NCBI RefSeq assembly: GCF_031656215.1
Contig: NZ_CP134228.1
Coordinates: forward strand, 496,001-560,000
Reading direction: 5' to 3'
From: Mesorhizobium koreense
GTDB lineage: Bacteria; Pseudomonadota; Alphaproteobacteria; Rhizobiales; Rhizobiaceae
DNA length: 64,000 nucleotides
The notes under the pieces are model-generated. The model saw only the letters and a program-made list of their open reading frames with translations, was not told the DNA's origin and searched no databases. Positions 51,573 through 62,591 of this stretch are shown here, one piece after another. The position numbers and the translations under genes were made by a program. The first letter of the stretch is position 1. The number at the start of each line of letters is the position of its first letter.

Positions 51573-52502
51573 ATGATCGAAGGGATCAAGGGGCTCCACC
51601 ACGTCACATCGCTTTCAAGCGACGCGGTGCGCAACAATGCCTTCTTTACCGACACACTTGGGCTCCGCAGGGTGAAGAAGACCGTCAATTTCGACGCGCC
51701 GGAAGTCTATCATCTCTATTACGGCGACGAGGCCGGAACGCCGGGTTCCGTCATGACCTATTTCCCCTTTCCCGGCATCGCTCGCGGCCGGCCCGGCACC
51801 GGCGAGGTCGGCGCCACGGCCTTCTCGGTGCCGGCCGGCGCGTTGGAATTCTGGAAAAAGCGGCTCTCCGGGATGGGCGTCGACGGGTTGAAGGAAGACG
51901 AGAGCTTCGGCGAAAAGCGTCTGCACTTCAGCGGCCCCGACGGCGATGGCTTCGTGCTGGTCGAGGCCGGTAATGACAAGCGCGCGCCATGGACGGGCGA
52001 GATCGACGCCGACCATGCGATCCGCGGCTTCCATTCGGCTTCGCTCAGGTTGCGCGACGACGGCGCCACGGCCGAGCTTCTGCGCTATATGGGCTATCAG
52101 CAGATTGACGCGAAGGACGGCGTCACGCGCTTCGGCATCGAAGGCGGCAATGGCGCCGATTTCGTCGATGTCGAGACTATGCCCAATATCGCCATGGCCG
52201 ACCAGGGCGCGGGCTCGGTCCACCATGTCGCGTTCGCCGTCAAGGATCGCGCCAAGCAGCTTGAGGTCCGTCAGGCTTTGACCGACACCGGCTACCGGGT
52301 GACGCCTGTTATTGATCGCGACTATTTCTGGTCGATCTACTTCCGCACGCCGGGCGGGGTACTCTTCGAGGTGGCGACGAACGAGCCCGGCTTCGACCGC
52401 GACGAGGACAGGGCGCATCTCGGCGAGGCGCTGAAGCTGCCGACGCAGCACGAGCACTTGCGCGCATTCCTCGAGAAGCACCTGCAGCCGATCACGGATT
52501 GA
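51573..52502 (+). CDS. Ring-cleaving dioxygenase (VOC family, MhqO-like)
   Basis: 309 residues in two vicinal-oxygen-chelate repeats. Metal ligands are likely His in IKGLHHVTSLSSD, His in GSVHHVAFAVKD and Glu in GVLFEVATNEPGF. The family includes MhqO/LinE-type hydroquinone dioxygenases. The downstream hydrolase gene completes an MhqO/MhqD-like pair, which suggests quinone or hydroquinone detoxification. AGGAGAAG precedes the ATG. Confidence 0.88.
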   Translation: MIEGIKGLHHVTSLSSDAVRNNAFFTDTLGLRRVKKTVNFDAPEVYHLYYGDEAGTPGSVMTYFPFPGIARGRPGTGEVGATAFSVPAGALEFWKKRLSGMGVDGLKEDESFGEKRLHFSGPDGDGFVLVEAGNDKRAPWTGEIDADHAIRGFHSASLRLRDDGATAELLRYMGYQQIDAKDGVTRFGIEGGNGADFVDVETMPNIAMADQGAGSVHHVAFAVKDRAKQLEVRQALTDTGYRVTPVIDRDYFWSIYFRTPGGVLFEVATNEPGFDRDEDRAHLGEALKLPTQHEHLRAFLEKHLQPITD

Positions 52503-52513
52503 AGGGCACTCTC

Positions 52514-53137
52514 ATGACCACCGATATCTATACCTACGACGAAAGGAAGGGCGCCCCGGGCGGCGTGCTTTTCCTGACCTTCCACGGCACCGGCGGCGAC
52601 GAGCACCAGTTCACCGGACTTGCCGCGCAATTGATGCCCGATGCGACGATCATTTCGCCGCGCGGCGATGTCTCCGAATATGGCGCGGCGCGCTTCTTCC
52701 GACGCACCGGCGAGGGCGTCTATGACATGGCCGATCTGGCGCTTCGCACCGAGAAGATGAAGCGTTTCGTGTCGGGCCTGAAGGCGGAGCATTCGCCGTC
52801 GCGCGTCATCGGGCTTGGCTATTCCAACGGCGCCAACATCCTAGCTTCGGTGCTGTTCGAGGCGGCGGATCTGTTCGACGATGCGGTGCTGATGCACCCG
52901 CTCATCCCGTTCGAACCGCCGGAGAATCCCGGCCTCGCGGGCACACGCGTGCTCATCACCGCCGGCCGCAACGATCCGATCTGCCCACCGCCGCTGACGG
53001 AGAGGCTCGGCGATTATTTTCGTCGCCAGGGCGCGGAACTACGGCTCCAATGGCACGGTGGCGGTCACGGGATCGAACCAGGCGAGATCGCGACGATCCG
53101 CGATTTTCTCGCACGGAACCGGGCGCCGGCCGGCTGA
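52514..53137 (+). CDS. Alpha/beta hydrolase (MhqD-like phospholipase/carboxylesterase family)
   Basis: 207 residues. The catalytic triad is readable: serine in GLGYSNGAN, aspartate in TAGRNDPICPP and histidine in HGGGHGIEPGE. FHGTGGDEHQF forms the oxyanion region. It begins 12 bp after the dioxygenase stop and is probably cotranscribed. It may hydrolyse a ring-cleavage product or ester; the true substrate is unknown. Confidence 0.87.
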   Translation: MTTDIYTYDERKGAPGGVLFLTFHGTGGDEHQFTGLAAQLMPDATIISPRGDVSEYGAARFFRRTGEGVYDMADLALRTEKMKRFVSGLKAEHSPSRVIGLGYSNGANILASVLFEAADLFDDAVLMHPLIPFEPPENPGLAGTRVLITAGRNDPICPPPLTERLGDYFRRQGAELRLQWHGGGHGIEPGEIATIRDFLARNRAPAG

Positions 53138-53222
53138 TCGGCAACGCAATCGGCCGTTCGGACGTATACTTGCCGATACCACCGCTCGCTCACAATAGGC
53201 AGGCGGTGGCAGCGAGGCTCCC

Positions 53223-53684
53223 ATGGCTGAAGAACACGAAGCGAAGCAGATCGAGATGATACGGCGGATGGTGGCGTTCGCCGAAAAGCAGACGAGCTAT
53301 TCGCTGCAGCGCTCGGAGATGTCGGAGGTGCGCTCTTACCAGAATGCCGAGCGTACCCTGTCGGTCTGGATACGCACGGCGCTGGCGCTGATGATCTGCG
53401 GCCTCGCCATCGACCGCTTCGGATTGATGGTCGGCGAGAGTACCGGCCCGACACGCGGCCTGCCGCTCGACCGGATATCGTCGTGGACGAGCATCGGGCT
53501 GGTGCTGTTCGGCGTGATCATGGTGATCACGACCGGGCTGCGTTTCCTGGCCTACGCCCGGGTGTGGCGGCGGCGACATGAGCTTCCGGCCTATCACGGG
53601 CCGTATCTGGCGTCGTTCTTCGCCCTGATGGTGGCGCTGTTCGGGCTGGTGTTGCTCGCGATCATGATGACGGCCGACGCCTGA
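53223..53684 (+). CDS. DUF202 (YidH-like) membrane protein
   Basis: 153 residues with three hydrophobic segments (ALALMICGLAIDRFG, IGLVLFGVIMVITTGLRF and LASFFALMVALFGLVLLAI) and the N-terminal hallmark YQNAERTLSVWIRTAL. The helical, acidic N-terminal extension of about 35 residues is longer than usual. Function unknown. Confidence 0.85.
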   Translation: MAEEHEAKQIEMIRRMVAFAEKQTSYSLQRSEMSEVRSYQNAERTLSVWIRTALALMICGLAIDRFGLMVGESTGPTRGLPLDRISSWTSIGLVLFGVIMVITTGLRFLAYARVWRRRHELPAYHGPYLASFFALMVALFGLVLLAIMMTADA

Positions 53685-53782
53685 CGCGCGGTCCCCGTCC
53701 GGTCCGCTCGGGCTTCCTATCCTCATACGCATGCGCTACCACGCGGCCATCGGATTTCGAAGACAGGCGTTCGGAGGTGAAG

Positions 53783-54598
53783 GTGCACAAGAAGCTGGTC
53801 CTGGTCGGTTGCGGCAATATGGGCTTCGCGATGCTTTCGGGATGGCTGAAGACCGGCACACTCAAGTCGGGCGACGTCGTTGTCGTGGAACCGGGGGAGG
53901 TGCTGCGCCGCCGGGTAGCCGATCTGAATGTCGAGGCCGTCGCCGACGCATCCGATCTGCCTGACGGGCTTGCGCCGGACCTCGTCCTGTTCGCAGTGAA
54001 GCCGCAGGTGATCCGCGCAGTCGCGCCCGCCTATCGCCGTTTCGCCACTTCAGGCGCGACCTTTGTCTCGATCGCCGCCGGCACGCGTATTGCGCTTTTC
54101 GAAGAGCTTCTGGGCGACGGTATCGCCATGATGCGCTGCATGCCCAACACACCGGCCTCCATCGGCAAGGGCATGATGGTGCTGGTGTCGAACGGCAAGA
54201 TCACGCCCGCCATGGATGGCTTCGTCGAAGCTCTCATGTCGACCAGCGGCCGCGTCGCCCGCATCGATTCGGAAGATCTGATGGACGCGGTCACGGCCGT
54301 TTCCGGGTCCGGTCCGGCCTATATCTTCCATTTCATCGAATGCCTTTCCGCCGCGGCCGAGAAGGCCGGCCTGCCGCCCGAAACGGCGAAGCTGCTCGCC
54401 ATGCAGACCGTCTATGGGGCGGCCTCGCTGGCTGCGGAGAGCGGTGAGGAGCCGGGCCGGCTGCGCGAACAGGTCACCAGCCCGAACGGCACCACCGCCG
54501 CCGCACTCGCCGTGCTGATGGGCGGAAACCACCTCCGCGATCTTGTGGCAGAAGCGGTGGAGGCGGCAAAAAGGCGATCGACTGAACTGGCCAGATAG
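53783..54598 (+). CDS. proC: Pyrroline-5-carboxylate reductase
   Basis: 271 residues. LVLVGCGNMGFAML is the NADPH-binding motif, and VSGSGPAYIFHFIECLSAAA with VTSPNGTTAAAL are the ProC signatures. It makes proline from pyrroline-5-carboxylate. The GTG at 53783 was chosen because GGAGG sits five bases upstream; a GTG two codons earlier lies inside that ribosome site. Confidence 0.95.
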   Translation: MHKKLVLVGCGNMGFAMLSGWLKTGTLKSGDVVVVEPGEVLRRRVADLNVEAVADASDLPDGLAPDLVLFAVKPQVIRAVAPAYRRFATSGATFVSIAAGTRIALFEELLGDGIAMMRCMPNTPASIGKGMMVLVSNGKITPAMDGFVEALMSTSGRVARIDSEDLMDAVTAVSGSGPAYIFHFIECLSAAAEKAGLPPETAKLLAMQTVYGAASLAAESGEEPGRLREQVTSPNGTTAAALAVLMGGNHLRDLVAEAVEAAKRRSTELAR

Positions 54599-54601
54599 AG
54601 A

Positions 54602-54626
54602 CGGCCGGCCTTTTCAGGACCGGCCG
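54602..54626. terminator. Hairpin between convergent proC and Liv binding-protein genes
   Basis: CGGCCGG (54602-54608) pairs with CCGGCCG (54620-54626), extendable inward through CT/AG with one bulge. There is no T-run on either side, so Rho-independent termination is not certain, but its position between two convergent stops (43-bp gap) suggests a shared end signal. Confidence 0.4.
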
Positions 54627-54641
54627 CCCCAGCCCCGATCC

Positions 54642-55865
54642 TTACTGCGTGTCGGCGCCCGATACGACCTCGCCGAAAGGCTGCCAGCGTTCGCCGTCGA
54701 ACTTGATCAACTGCATGTCCTGCAGCGGATAGAAGTCGGTGGCGCTCGTGTTCACCTGGATGCCGGGAGGCGTCAGGTCGAGATCGACATTCTTCAGGTT
54801 TGCGGCGGACTTCATGATGCCGGAATGGGTGAGGTCGTCGCAGGCGCCCTTCAGCACCTTCTCCAGCGTCTGGCTGACACTGTAGCCATAGAGCGTGAAG
54901 CTCGAATTCTTGTCACCGTCTGGATAGTATTTGTCCATGAAGGCATTCCACTTCTTCATGCCTTCGTCGTCCTTCCATTGCGGATCCTGCGAATCCTTCA
55001 GGTATAGGGCGCTGATCACGCCCTTCGAGGCTTCGAGACCGGCCGGCTTCAGCACTGCGCCGACGGAATTGGAGACGCTGTTCAGCAATTGCGTCGGCTT
55101 CCAGCCGAGTTCGGCCGCTTTCTTGATGGCCTGGGCGGCGAATTTCGGTGTCGCCACGTTGAAGAAGACATCGGCGCCCGATCCCTTGAGGTTCACCATC
55201 TGCGAATCGACCGTCGGATCGGAAGTCTCATAGGGTTGCTCGGCGACGATCATCGAGGCCTTGTCGCCAAGCCCCTGCTTGAGGCCGGCAAGATAGTCCT
55301 TGCCGTAATCGTCGTTCTGGTAGAGCACGCCGACCTTGGCGTCGGGCATGTTCTTCAGGAGGAAGCGGGCGTAGATCTTGCCCTCGGACACGTAGTCGGG
55401 CTGCCAGCCCATGGTCCAGGGGAAATGCTTAGGGTCGCCGAATTTTGAAGCGCCGGTGGCAACGAAGAGCTGCGGCGTCTTCTTCGCATTCATGTATTTC
55501 TGGATGGCCGTGTTGGTGCCGGTGCCGAGGCTGTTGAAGATCAACGCGACCTGATCGCTCTCCACCAGCTTGCGGGCCTGCTCGACGGTTTTCGGCGGGC
55601 TGTAGCCGTCGTCATAGCTGATGAAATCGATCTGACGACCGCACACGCCGCCATTGTCGTTCAGCATCTTCATATAGGCGGCGTCGGCCTTGGCGATCTG
55701 CGAATAGGCCGAGGCCGGCCCGCTATAGGGCATGATGTTGCCGATCTTGATGGTCTTGTCGGTGATGCCGGTGGTTTCGTCGGCAAAGGCGGCTGTTGCC
55801 GCAAGCGCAGTGGCGGCTGCCAATGCGCCCCAAAATACCAGTCTGGAATCTATCCGTCTTTTCAT
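54642..55865 (-). CDS. Branched-chain amino acid-type ABC transporter substrate-binding protein
   Basis: 407 residues with signal peptide (LVFWGALAAATALAATAAFA) and a Peripla_BP_6 fold: KIGNIMPYSGPASAYSQIAK, DDGYSPPKTVEQARKLVE and YQNDDYGKDYLAGLKQGL (key parts MPYSGPAS and NDDYGKDY). It is the periplasmic receptor of the Liv-type importer encoded upstream on the same strand, and last in the operon. The ligand may be an aromatic or branched compound; not determinable. Confidence 0.93.
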   Translation of the reverse strand: MKRRIDSRLVFWGALAAATALAATAAFADETTGITDKTIKIGNIMPYSGPASAYSQIAKADAAYMKMLNDNGGVCGRQIDFISYDDGYSPPKTVEQARKLVESDQVALIFNSLGTGTNTAIQKYMNAKKTPQLFVATGASKFGDPKHFPWTMGWQPDYVSEGKIYARFLLKNMPDAKVGVLYQNDDYGKDYLAGLKQGLGDKASMIVAEQPYETSDPTVDSQMVNLKGSGADVFFNVATPKFAAQAIKKAAELGWKPTQLLNSVSNSVGAVLKPAGLEASKGVISALYLKDSQDPQWKDDEGMKKWNAFMDKYYPDGDKNSSFTLYGYSVSQTLEKVLKGACDDLTHSGIMKSAANLKNVDLDLTPPGIQVNTSATDFYPLQDMQLIKFDGERWQPFGEVVSGADTQ

Positions 55866-55882
55866 TGGCTTAAACCTCCCTT

Positions 55883-56905
55883 TCAGCGATCCGGACGCGA
55901 TTTCATTCGCCGTCCGATAAAGTCCGCGACCTTGCGGACGAGACCACCCGCGCCTGTCGGCATCAGGTAGATGAGCAGGATGAGGATCACCCCGTAAACC
56001 GCGCCGGCGAGCGCCTTGTTGAAGTGCTCGGCGAGGTTCGGGACGAAGACGACGAACGCGCCGCCGACCAGCGCGCCCGGCAGCCAGCCGACGCCGCCGA
56101 CGACAAGGCCGACGAACAGCGCAACGGACAGGAAGAAGGTAAAGCTGTCAGGAGCCACGAACTGCACGACGATGGCGCCGAGAGCGCCGGCGATGCCGGT
56201 GAAGGCAGCGCTGATCCCGAAGGCGAGCGACTTGTAAAGGGCGCTGTTGACGCCCATCGCGCGCGCCGCGAGCGGGTTGTCGCGGATCGCCATCAGCGCC
56301 CGACCGGAACGGCTGGAGACGAGATTGACCGCGAACCAGTAGAGCAGCAGCCCTATGACGAGCGTGAAATAATAAAGCCACTGATCCTGGCTGAGCGGCA
56401 AGCCGAAAGGGGCATCGGGTTTCGTGATGACGATGCCCTGCACACCGCCGGTCCACGGCTCGATCACGGAGAGCTTGAGGAATTGCGGCATGGCGACCGC
56501 AAGCCCGAAAGTGGCGAGCGCCAGATAGATTCCTTCGAGCCGGAGCGCCGGCAGTCCGAAGAGGAAGCCGGATACGAAGCAGATGATCCCGGCCACGGGC
56601 AGCGTCCAGCCATAGGCCAGTCCGGCATCCTCCATCAGGATCGCAGCGGTGTAGGCGCCGATCGCATAGAAGGCGCCATGGCCGAGCGAGAACTGGCCGT
56701 TGATGCCAGTGAGCAGGTTCAGGCCGAGGATAGCGATCGCATAGATCAGCATCATGGTGAGCTGGAAGATGGTGAAATTGGCGAGAAAGAGCGGCAGCGC
56801 CGCCAGCACCACCACGATGACGATCCCCACCCAATTGCGCGCCCTAAAACGGGAGACGGGTCTCGCGGCAGCGGCAATCGCGGAGCCTTCTTCGCGGACG
56901 CTCAT
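55883..56905 (-). CDS. livM: Liv-type ABC transporter permease (LivM)
   Basis: 340 residues, about 9-10 membrane segments, with GLNLLTGINGQFSLGHGAFYAIGAY (GQFSLGHGAF is diagnostic) and the ATPase-contact loop RSGRALMAIRDNPLAARAMGV. The N-terminal 25 residues are cytosolic. It starts 1 bp after livH and lies 17 bp before the binding-protein gene. Confidence 0.93.
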   Translation of the reverse strand: MSVREEGSAIAAAARPVSRFRARNWVGIVIVVVLAALPLFLANFTIFQLTMMLIYAIAILGLNLLTGINGQFSLGHGAFYAIGAYTAAILMEDAGLAYGWTLPVAGIICFVSGFLFGLPALRLEGIYLALATFGLAVAMPQFLKLSVIEPWTGGVQGIVITKPDAPFGLPLSQDQWLYYFTLVIGLLLYWFAVNLVSSRSGRALMAIRDNPLAARAMGVNSALYKSLAFGISAAFTGIAGALGAIVVQFVAPDSFTFFLSVALFVGLVVGGVGWLPGALVGGAFVVFVPNLAEHFNKALAGAVYGVILILLIYLMPTGAGGLVRKVADFIGRRMKSRPDR

Positions 56906-56906
56906 G

Positions 56907-57782
56907 TCAGACCCTCTGCACGATCTTGCGGCCGAGCAGGCCGGAGGGACGGACGACGAGCACCGCGACGATGACGAAAAGCGCGACGGGCAGTTTCAAC
57001 TCCGGCCCAACGACCGGTATGTATGTGCCGGCGAGGTTCTCGATGACGCCGACGGCAAGGCCGCCGATGACGGCGCCGACTGGACTGGTGAGGCCGCCGA
57101 GCACGGCGCCGGCGAAGCCATAGAGCAGTATGCTGACCATCATGTTCGGCTCGAGGAAGACGACCGGCGCGATCATCATACCGGCAACCGCACCGATCGC
57201 CGACGCCATGCCCCAGCCGAGGGCCGTCATCCAGCTTACGCGGACACCGACGAGGCGCGCCGATTCCGGATTGGCGGCGGCGGCGCGCATGGCAAGCCCG
57301 ATCCGTGTGAAGCGGAAGAAGATGTAGAGAAGCACCAGCACGACCAGCGTGACGGCGATCATCCCGGCCTGGTGCGGGCTCATGAGACCACCGAAGAGCG
57401 CGCCGGAGCCGAAGGGGCTCGGGAACGGCTTGATCTCGAAATTCCAGATGAAGCCCGCGAGGCTGTTGAAAATAGCGAAAAGCGCTATGAAAACGACGAC
57501 GTGGCTGAGGACCGGCGCGTTCTCGATTGGCTTGAAGACAAGCCTTTCCACGATGATGCCGCCGGCGAAGGAAAGCGCAACCGTCAGCACGAAGGCCAGC
57601 CAGTAGGGCATACCCCAGGTGAGAAGCTGCCAGGCGACGAAGGTGGAGAACATCGCCATCTCACCCTGCGCGAAATTCAGATGGTGGATGGCCTGGTAGA
57701 TCATGACGATCGCCAGCGCCATGCAGGCATAGATCGCGCCCGTCGCGATCCCCGACACGATCTGCTGGATGAGGATTTCCAT
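56907..57782 (-). CDS. livH: Liv-type ABC transporter permease (LivH)
   Basis: 291 residues, about 8 membrane segments. The conserved start QQIVSGIATGAIYACMALAI, HHLNFAQGEMAMF and the loop FTRIGLAMRAAAANPESARLVGV define LivH. It pairs with LivM to form the channel. It is 5 bp from livF. Confidence 0.93.
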   Translation of the reverse strand: MEILIQQIVSGIATGAIYACMALAIVMIYQAIHHLNFAQGEMAMFSTFVAWQLLTWGMPYWLAFVLTVALSFAGGIIVERLVFKPIENAPVLSHVVVFIALFAIFNSLAGFIWNFEIKPFPSPFGSGALFGGLMSPHQAGMIAVTLVVLVLLYIFFRFTRIGLAMRAAAANPESARLVGVRVSWMTALGWGMASAIGAVAGMMIAPVVFLEPNMMVSILLYGFAGAVLGGLTSPVGAVIGGLAVGVIENLAGTYIPVVGPELKLPVALFVIVAVLVVRPSGLLGRKIVQRV

Positions 57783-57787
57783 CTCTA

Positions 57788-59289
<1,502 letters not shown>

Positions 59290-59488
59290 GCATTCTCCTC
59301 CCACTGGCGGACGAAACCCGGGCCGGCTTGCCATCCCGGGCAGCCGTCCTCTTTTGTCTCCGTTTCGTCCGGGCGGCGGACCAGTGTCCACGCCACCGGA
59401 TACAAACATCGCGGCGGCACCGGGTCAACGAGAAAATACCGAGTAGTATGTCAGTGGATGGCAGGACGCCCTTGACCGGCCCGCCGCC

Positions 59489-62434
59489 TCAATGCGCCTC
59501 ATCCCAATTGTGCGCGGCGCGGGCATCGACATGCAGCGGAACCGCCATATGGATCGCCGGCATGGCGGCATTCTCCATAACCTTGCGGATGACGGGGATC
59601 GCTCTCTCGACCTCGTCCTCCGGCGCCTCGAAGATCAGTTCGTCGTGCACCTGGAGCAGCATGTCGGTATGCTTCAACCCTGCTTTAGCCAGCGCGTCCT
59701 CCATCCGCACCATGGCACGGCGGATGATGTCGGCTGCCGAACCCTGGATCGGCGCGTTGATGGCGGCGCGCTCGTTGAACGCACGCATGGAGGGGTTGGA
59801 CGAGCGGATTTCCGGATAATGCGCGCGGCGTCCGAAGATCGTCTCGACATAGCCATTGGCGCGGGCGAAAGCCTTGGTACCTTCCATATAGTCGCGGATG
59901 CCGGGGAAACGCTCGAAATAGCGCTTGATGTAGTCGGCCGCCTCCTCGCGCGGGATGGAAAGCTGGTTGGCCAGCCCGAAGGCCGAGATGCCGTAGATGA
60001 TGCCAAAATTGATCGCCTTGGCGCGGCGGCGCACCTCCGGCGGCATGCCTTCGACCGGCACGGAAAACATCTCCGACGCCGTCATGGCGTGGATATCAAT
60101 GCCGTCGGCGAAGGCCTGGCGGAGTTGCGGGATATCGGCGACATGCGCCAGTACGCGCAGTTCGATCTGGCTGTAGTCGGCCGAGATCAGCTTGTGACCG
60201 GACGCGGCGATGAAGGCGGTGCGGATCTTGCGCCCCTCCGCCGTACGAATCGGGATGTTCTGCAGATTGGGTTCCGAGGAAGAGAGCCGCCCGGTCGTGG
60301 TCGCGGCGAGCGCGTAAGAGGTGTGCACGCGTTTCGTGTCGGGATGGATGTAGCCCGGAAGCGCATCCGTATAGGTCGATTTAAGCTTGGTGAGCTGGCG
60401 CCAGTCGACAATCTTGCGCGGCAATTCGTGGCCTTCCGCCGCAAGGTCTTCGAGCACGCGTGCCGAGGTCGTCCACTGGCCCGTCTTGGTCTTGCTGGCG
60501 CCAGGCAGGCCCATGCGCCCAAACAGGATATCGCCGAGCTGCTTCGGCGAACCGATGGTGAAGCGCTCGCCGGCAAGCTTGTAGATTTCGTCTTCCAGCG
60601 CGGCCGCGCCTTGGGCGAGATCGCCCGAAAGCCGGCTAAGAATCTGCCGGTCGACCGAGATGCCGCGCTCTTCCATGCGGCCCAGCACGGCCACCATTGG
60701 CCGCTCCAGCCGCTCATAGACCGAGACCATGCCCTTGGCGGCAAGCCGGGGCTTCAATACGCGCCAGAGCCTCAGCGTCACGTCGGCGTCTTCCGCCGCA
60801 TAGCAGACTGCGCGGTCGATATCGACGAAATCGAAGGTGACCGCCGATTTGCCGGAACCGGCGACCTCCTTGTAGGGGATCGGCGTGTGGCCGAGCCAGC
60901 GTTCGGAGAGCGCATCCATGCCGTGCCCGCCCGACGTTCCGGCATCGAGCACATAGGAGATCAGCATCGTGTCGTCGATCGGCGCGGCATCGATGCCGTG
61001 ACGGCGCATGACCAGCCAGTCATATTTCGCGTTCTGGGCGATCTTGAGGACCGAAGCGTCTTCCATCATCGGCTTGATGGCGGCGAGCGCCTCACGGATC
61101 GGGATCTGGTTCTCGTGCAATCCGCCACCGAGAAGATCGCCGGTCCCCGACTTGTGGTTCAAGGGGACATAGGCCGCGTGGCCCGGCCGGATGGCGAGCG
61201 AAAAGCCGCAGAGTTCCGCCTGCATCGGGTCGAGCGAGGTGGTTTCCGTATCGAAGGCGACCAGTCCGGCTTCCATCGCCTCCCTCACCCAGGCCTGGAG
61301 CGTCGCAAGATCACGGATGCAGTGATAGGCGTTGACGTCTATCTTGTCGGCGACAGCCTCCTCGGCGCGCAACGCCGCCAGCATGGACGGTGTCGCCGTA
61401 CCGTCGGGGGCTCCGGCCGGGAGCGACGGTTTTGCTACTTCGGGACTTTCCGCAACTTCGGCCGGCGCGCTTGCTCCCATATCCGGGCCATGTGCTTCGG
61501 CCGTCACCACCTCGACATAGGCCGGATCGATCTCCGCGGGCTCGGCGCCGGTGGCATCCGCGACGCGCCGCGTCAGGGTCGAAAATTCCATCGCCTTCAG
61601 GAAAGCGATCAGCTTCGGCCCGTCCGGGGGATCGAGCGCCAGTGCATCCAGACCCTCCGTGACCTCGATATCGTTCTTCAGCGTCACCAGAAGCCGCGAA
61701 ACACGCGCCTTATCGGCGTTCTCGATGATCGCTTCCCGTCTTTTATTCTGCTTGATCTCGGAGGCGCGCGCCAGGAGCGTATCGAGATCGCCATATTCGG
61801 CGAGAAGCTGCGCCGCCGTCTTCGGACCGATGCCCGGCACGCCCGGCACGTTGTCGACCGAATCGCCCGTCAGCGCCTGCAGGTCGATCATCTTTTCCGG
61901 CGGCACGCCCCATTTCTCGATCACTTCGGGTACGCGGATTTCCCGGTCCTTCATCGGGTCGTACATGGAGACCGTCTGGCCGACGAGTTGCATGAGGTCC
62001 TTGTCGGAGGAAACGATGGTCGTGTCCGCACCCGCCTCGCAAGCAAGCCTGGAATAGGTAGCGATCAGATCGTCGGCCTCGAAGCCTTCCATTTCGATGC
62101 AGGGCAGGCCGAAGGCACGGGTGGCGTGCCGGATCAGCCCGAATTGCGGGATCAAATCCTCCGGCGGCTCCGAGCGGTTTGCCTTGTATTCAGGGAAAAG
62201 CTCGTTGCGGAATGTCTTCGAGGAATAGTCGAAGATGACGGCGAAATGGGTCGGCGTCACGCCGACGGAAGTGTCGCGCGCATCGCGCAAGAGCTTCCAC
62301 AGCATGTTGCAGAAGCCGGCCACCGCGCCCACCGGCAGCCCGTCGGATTTGCGGGTGAGCGGCGGCAACGCATGATAAGCGCGGAAGATGTAGCCGGACC
62401 CGTCGACAAGGAAGAGGTGATCGCCTTTCTTCAT
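59489..62434 (-). CDS. polA: DNA polymerase I
   Basis: 981 residues with all three domains. The 5'-3' exonuclease occupies 1-300 (LFLVDGSGYIFRAYHALPPL, DDLIATYS, GDSVDNVPGVPGIGPKTA). The 3'-5' exonuclease starts at about 385 (LVAFDTETTSLDPMQ, with intact DTE, and later YAAEDADVTLRLW), so proofreading should be active. The polymerase has RRAKAINFGIIYGISAFGL and LLQVHDELIFEAPEDE. It serves repair and Okazaki fragment processing. Monocistronic. Confidence 0.96.
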   Translation of the reverse strand: MKKGDHLFLVDGSGYIFRAYHALPPLTRKSDGLPVGAVAGFCNMLWKLLRDARDTSVGVTPTHFAVIFDYSSKTFRNELFPEYKANRSEPPEDLIPQFGLIRHATRAFGLPCIEMEGFEADDLIATYSRLACEAGADTTIVSSDKDLMQLVGQTVSMYDPMKDREIRVPEVIEKWGVPPEKMIDLQALTGDSVDNVPGVPGIGPKTAAQLLAEYGDLDTLLARASEIKQNKRREAIIENADKARVSRLLVTLKNDIEVTEGLDALALDPPDGPKLIAFLKAMEFSTLTRRVADATGAEPAEIDPAYVEVVTAEAHGPDMGASAPAEVAESPEVAKPSLPAGAPDGTATPSMLAALRAEEAVADKIDVNAYHCIRDLATLQAWVREAMEAGLVAFDTETTSLDPMQAELCGFSLAIRPGHAAYVPLNHKSGTGDLLGGGLHENQIPIREALAAIKPMMEDASVLKIAQNAKYDWLVMRRHGIDAAPIDDTMLISYVLDAGTSGGHGMDALSERWLGHTPIPYKEVAGSGKSAVTFDFVDIDRAVCYAAEDADVTLRLWRVLKPRLAAKGMVSVYERLERPMVAVLGRMEERGISVDRQILSRLSGDLAQGAAALEDEIYKLAGERFTIGSPKQLGDILFGRMGLPGASKTKTGQWTTSARVLEDLAAEGHELPRKIVDWRQLTKLKSTYTDALPGYIHPDTKRVHTSYALAATTTGRLSSSEPNLQNIPIRTAEGRKIRTAFIAASGHKLISADYSQIELRVLAHVADIPQLRQAFADGIDIHAMTASEMFSVPVEGMPPEVRRRAKAINFGIIYGISAFGLANQLSIPREEAADYIKRYFERFPGIRDYMEGTKAFARANGYVETIFGRRAHYPEIRSSNPSMRAFNERAAINAPIQGSAADIIRRAMVRMEDALAKAGLKHTDMLLQVHDELIFEAPEDEVERAIPVIRKVMENAAMPAIHMAVPLHVDARAAHNWDEAH

Positions 62435-62531
62435 GGACTACCGGTAACCCGTGCCACCAGACCTGTCCATGGCAAAGGCGCCTGGTGCGGGCGAGGCTTA
62501 TTTCTCCTGACAAGGCGCCATCACGAGCATG

Positions 62532-62545
62532 TTACAAACTTGTAA
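62532..62545. promoter_or_regulatory. Short inverted repeat upstream of polA and the small RNA
   Basis: TTACAA and TTGTAA are exact complements 2 bp apart, 98 bp upstream of polA and about 45 bp before the predicted start of the small RNA. It could be an operator for either; no known regulator site was matched. Confidence 0.3.
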
Positions 62546-62591
62546 TTTTCGTGCCCTTGAATCGCCATCATCCGGAGACCAGATAGAACGC

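Noticed and set aside
59492-62545. 1017-codon open frame on the plus strand opposite polA
   Set aside because: It is the antisense shadow of a highly conserved gene in high-GC DNA; the translation is rich in Arg, His and Asp with no domain pattern.
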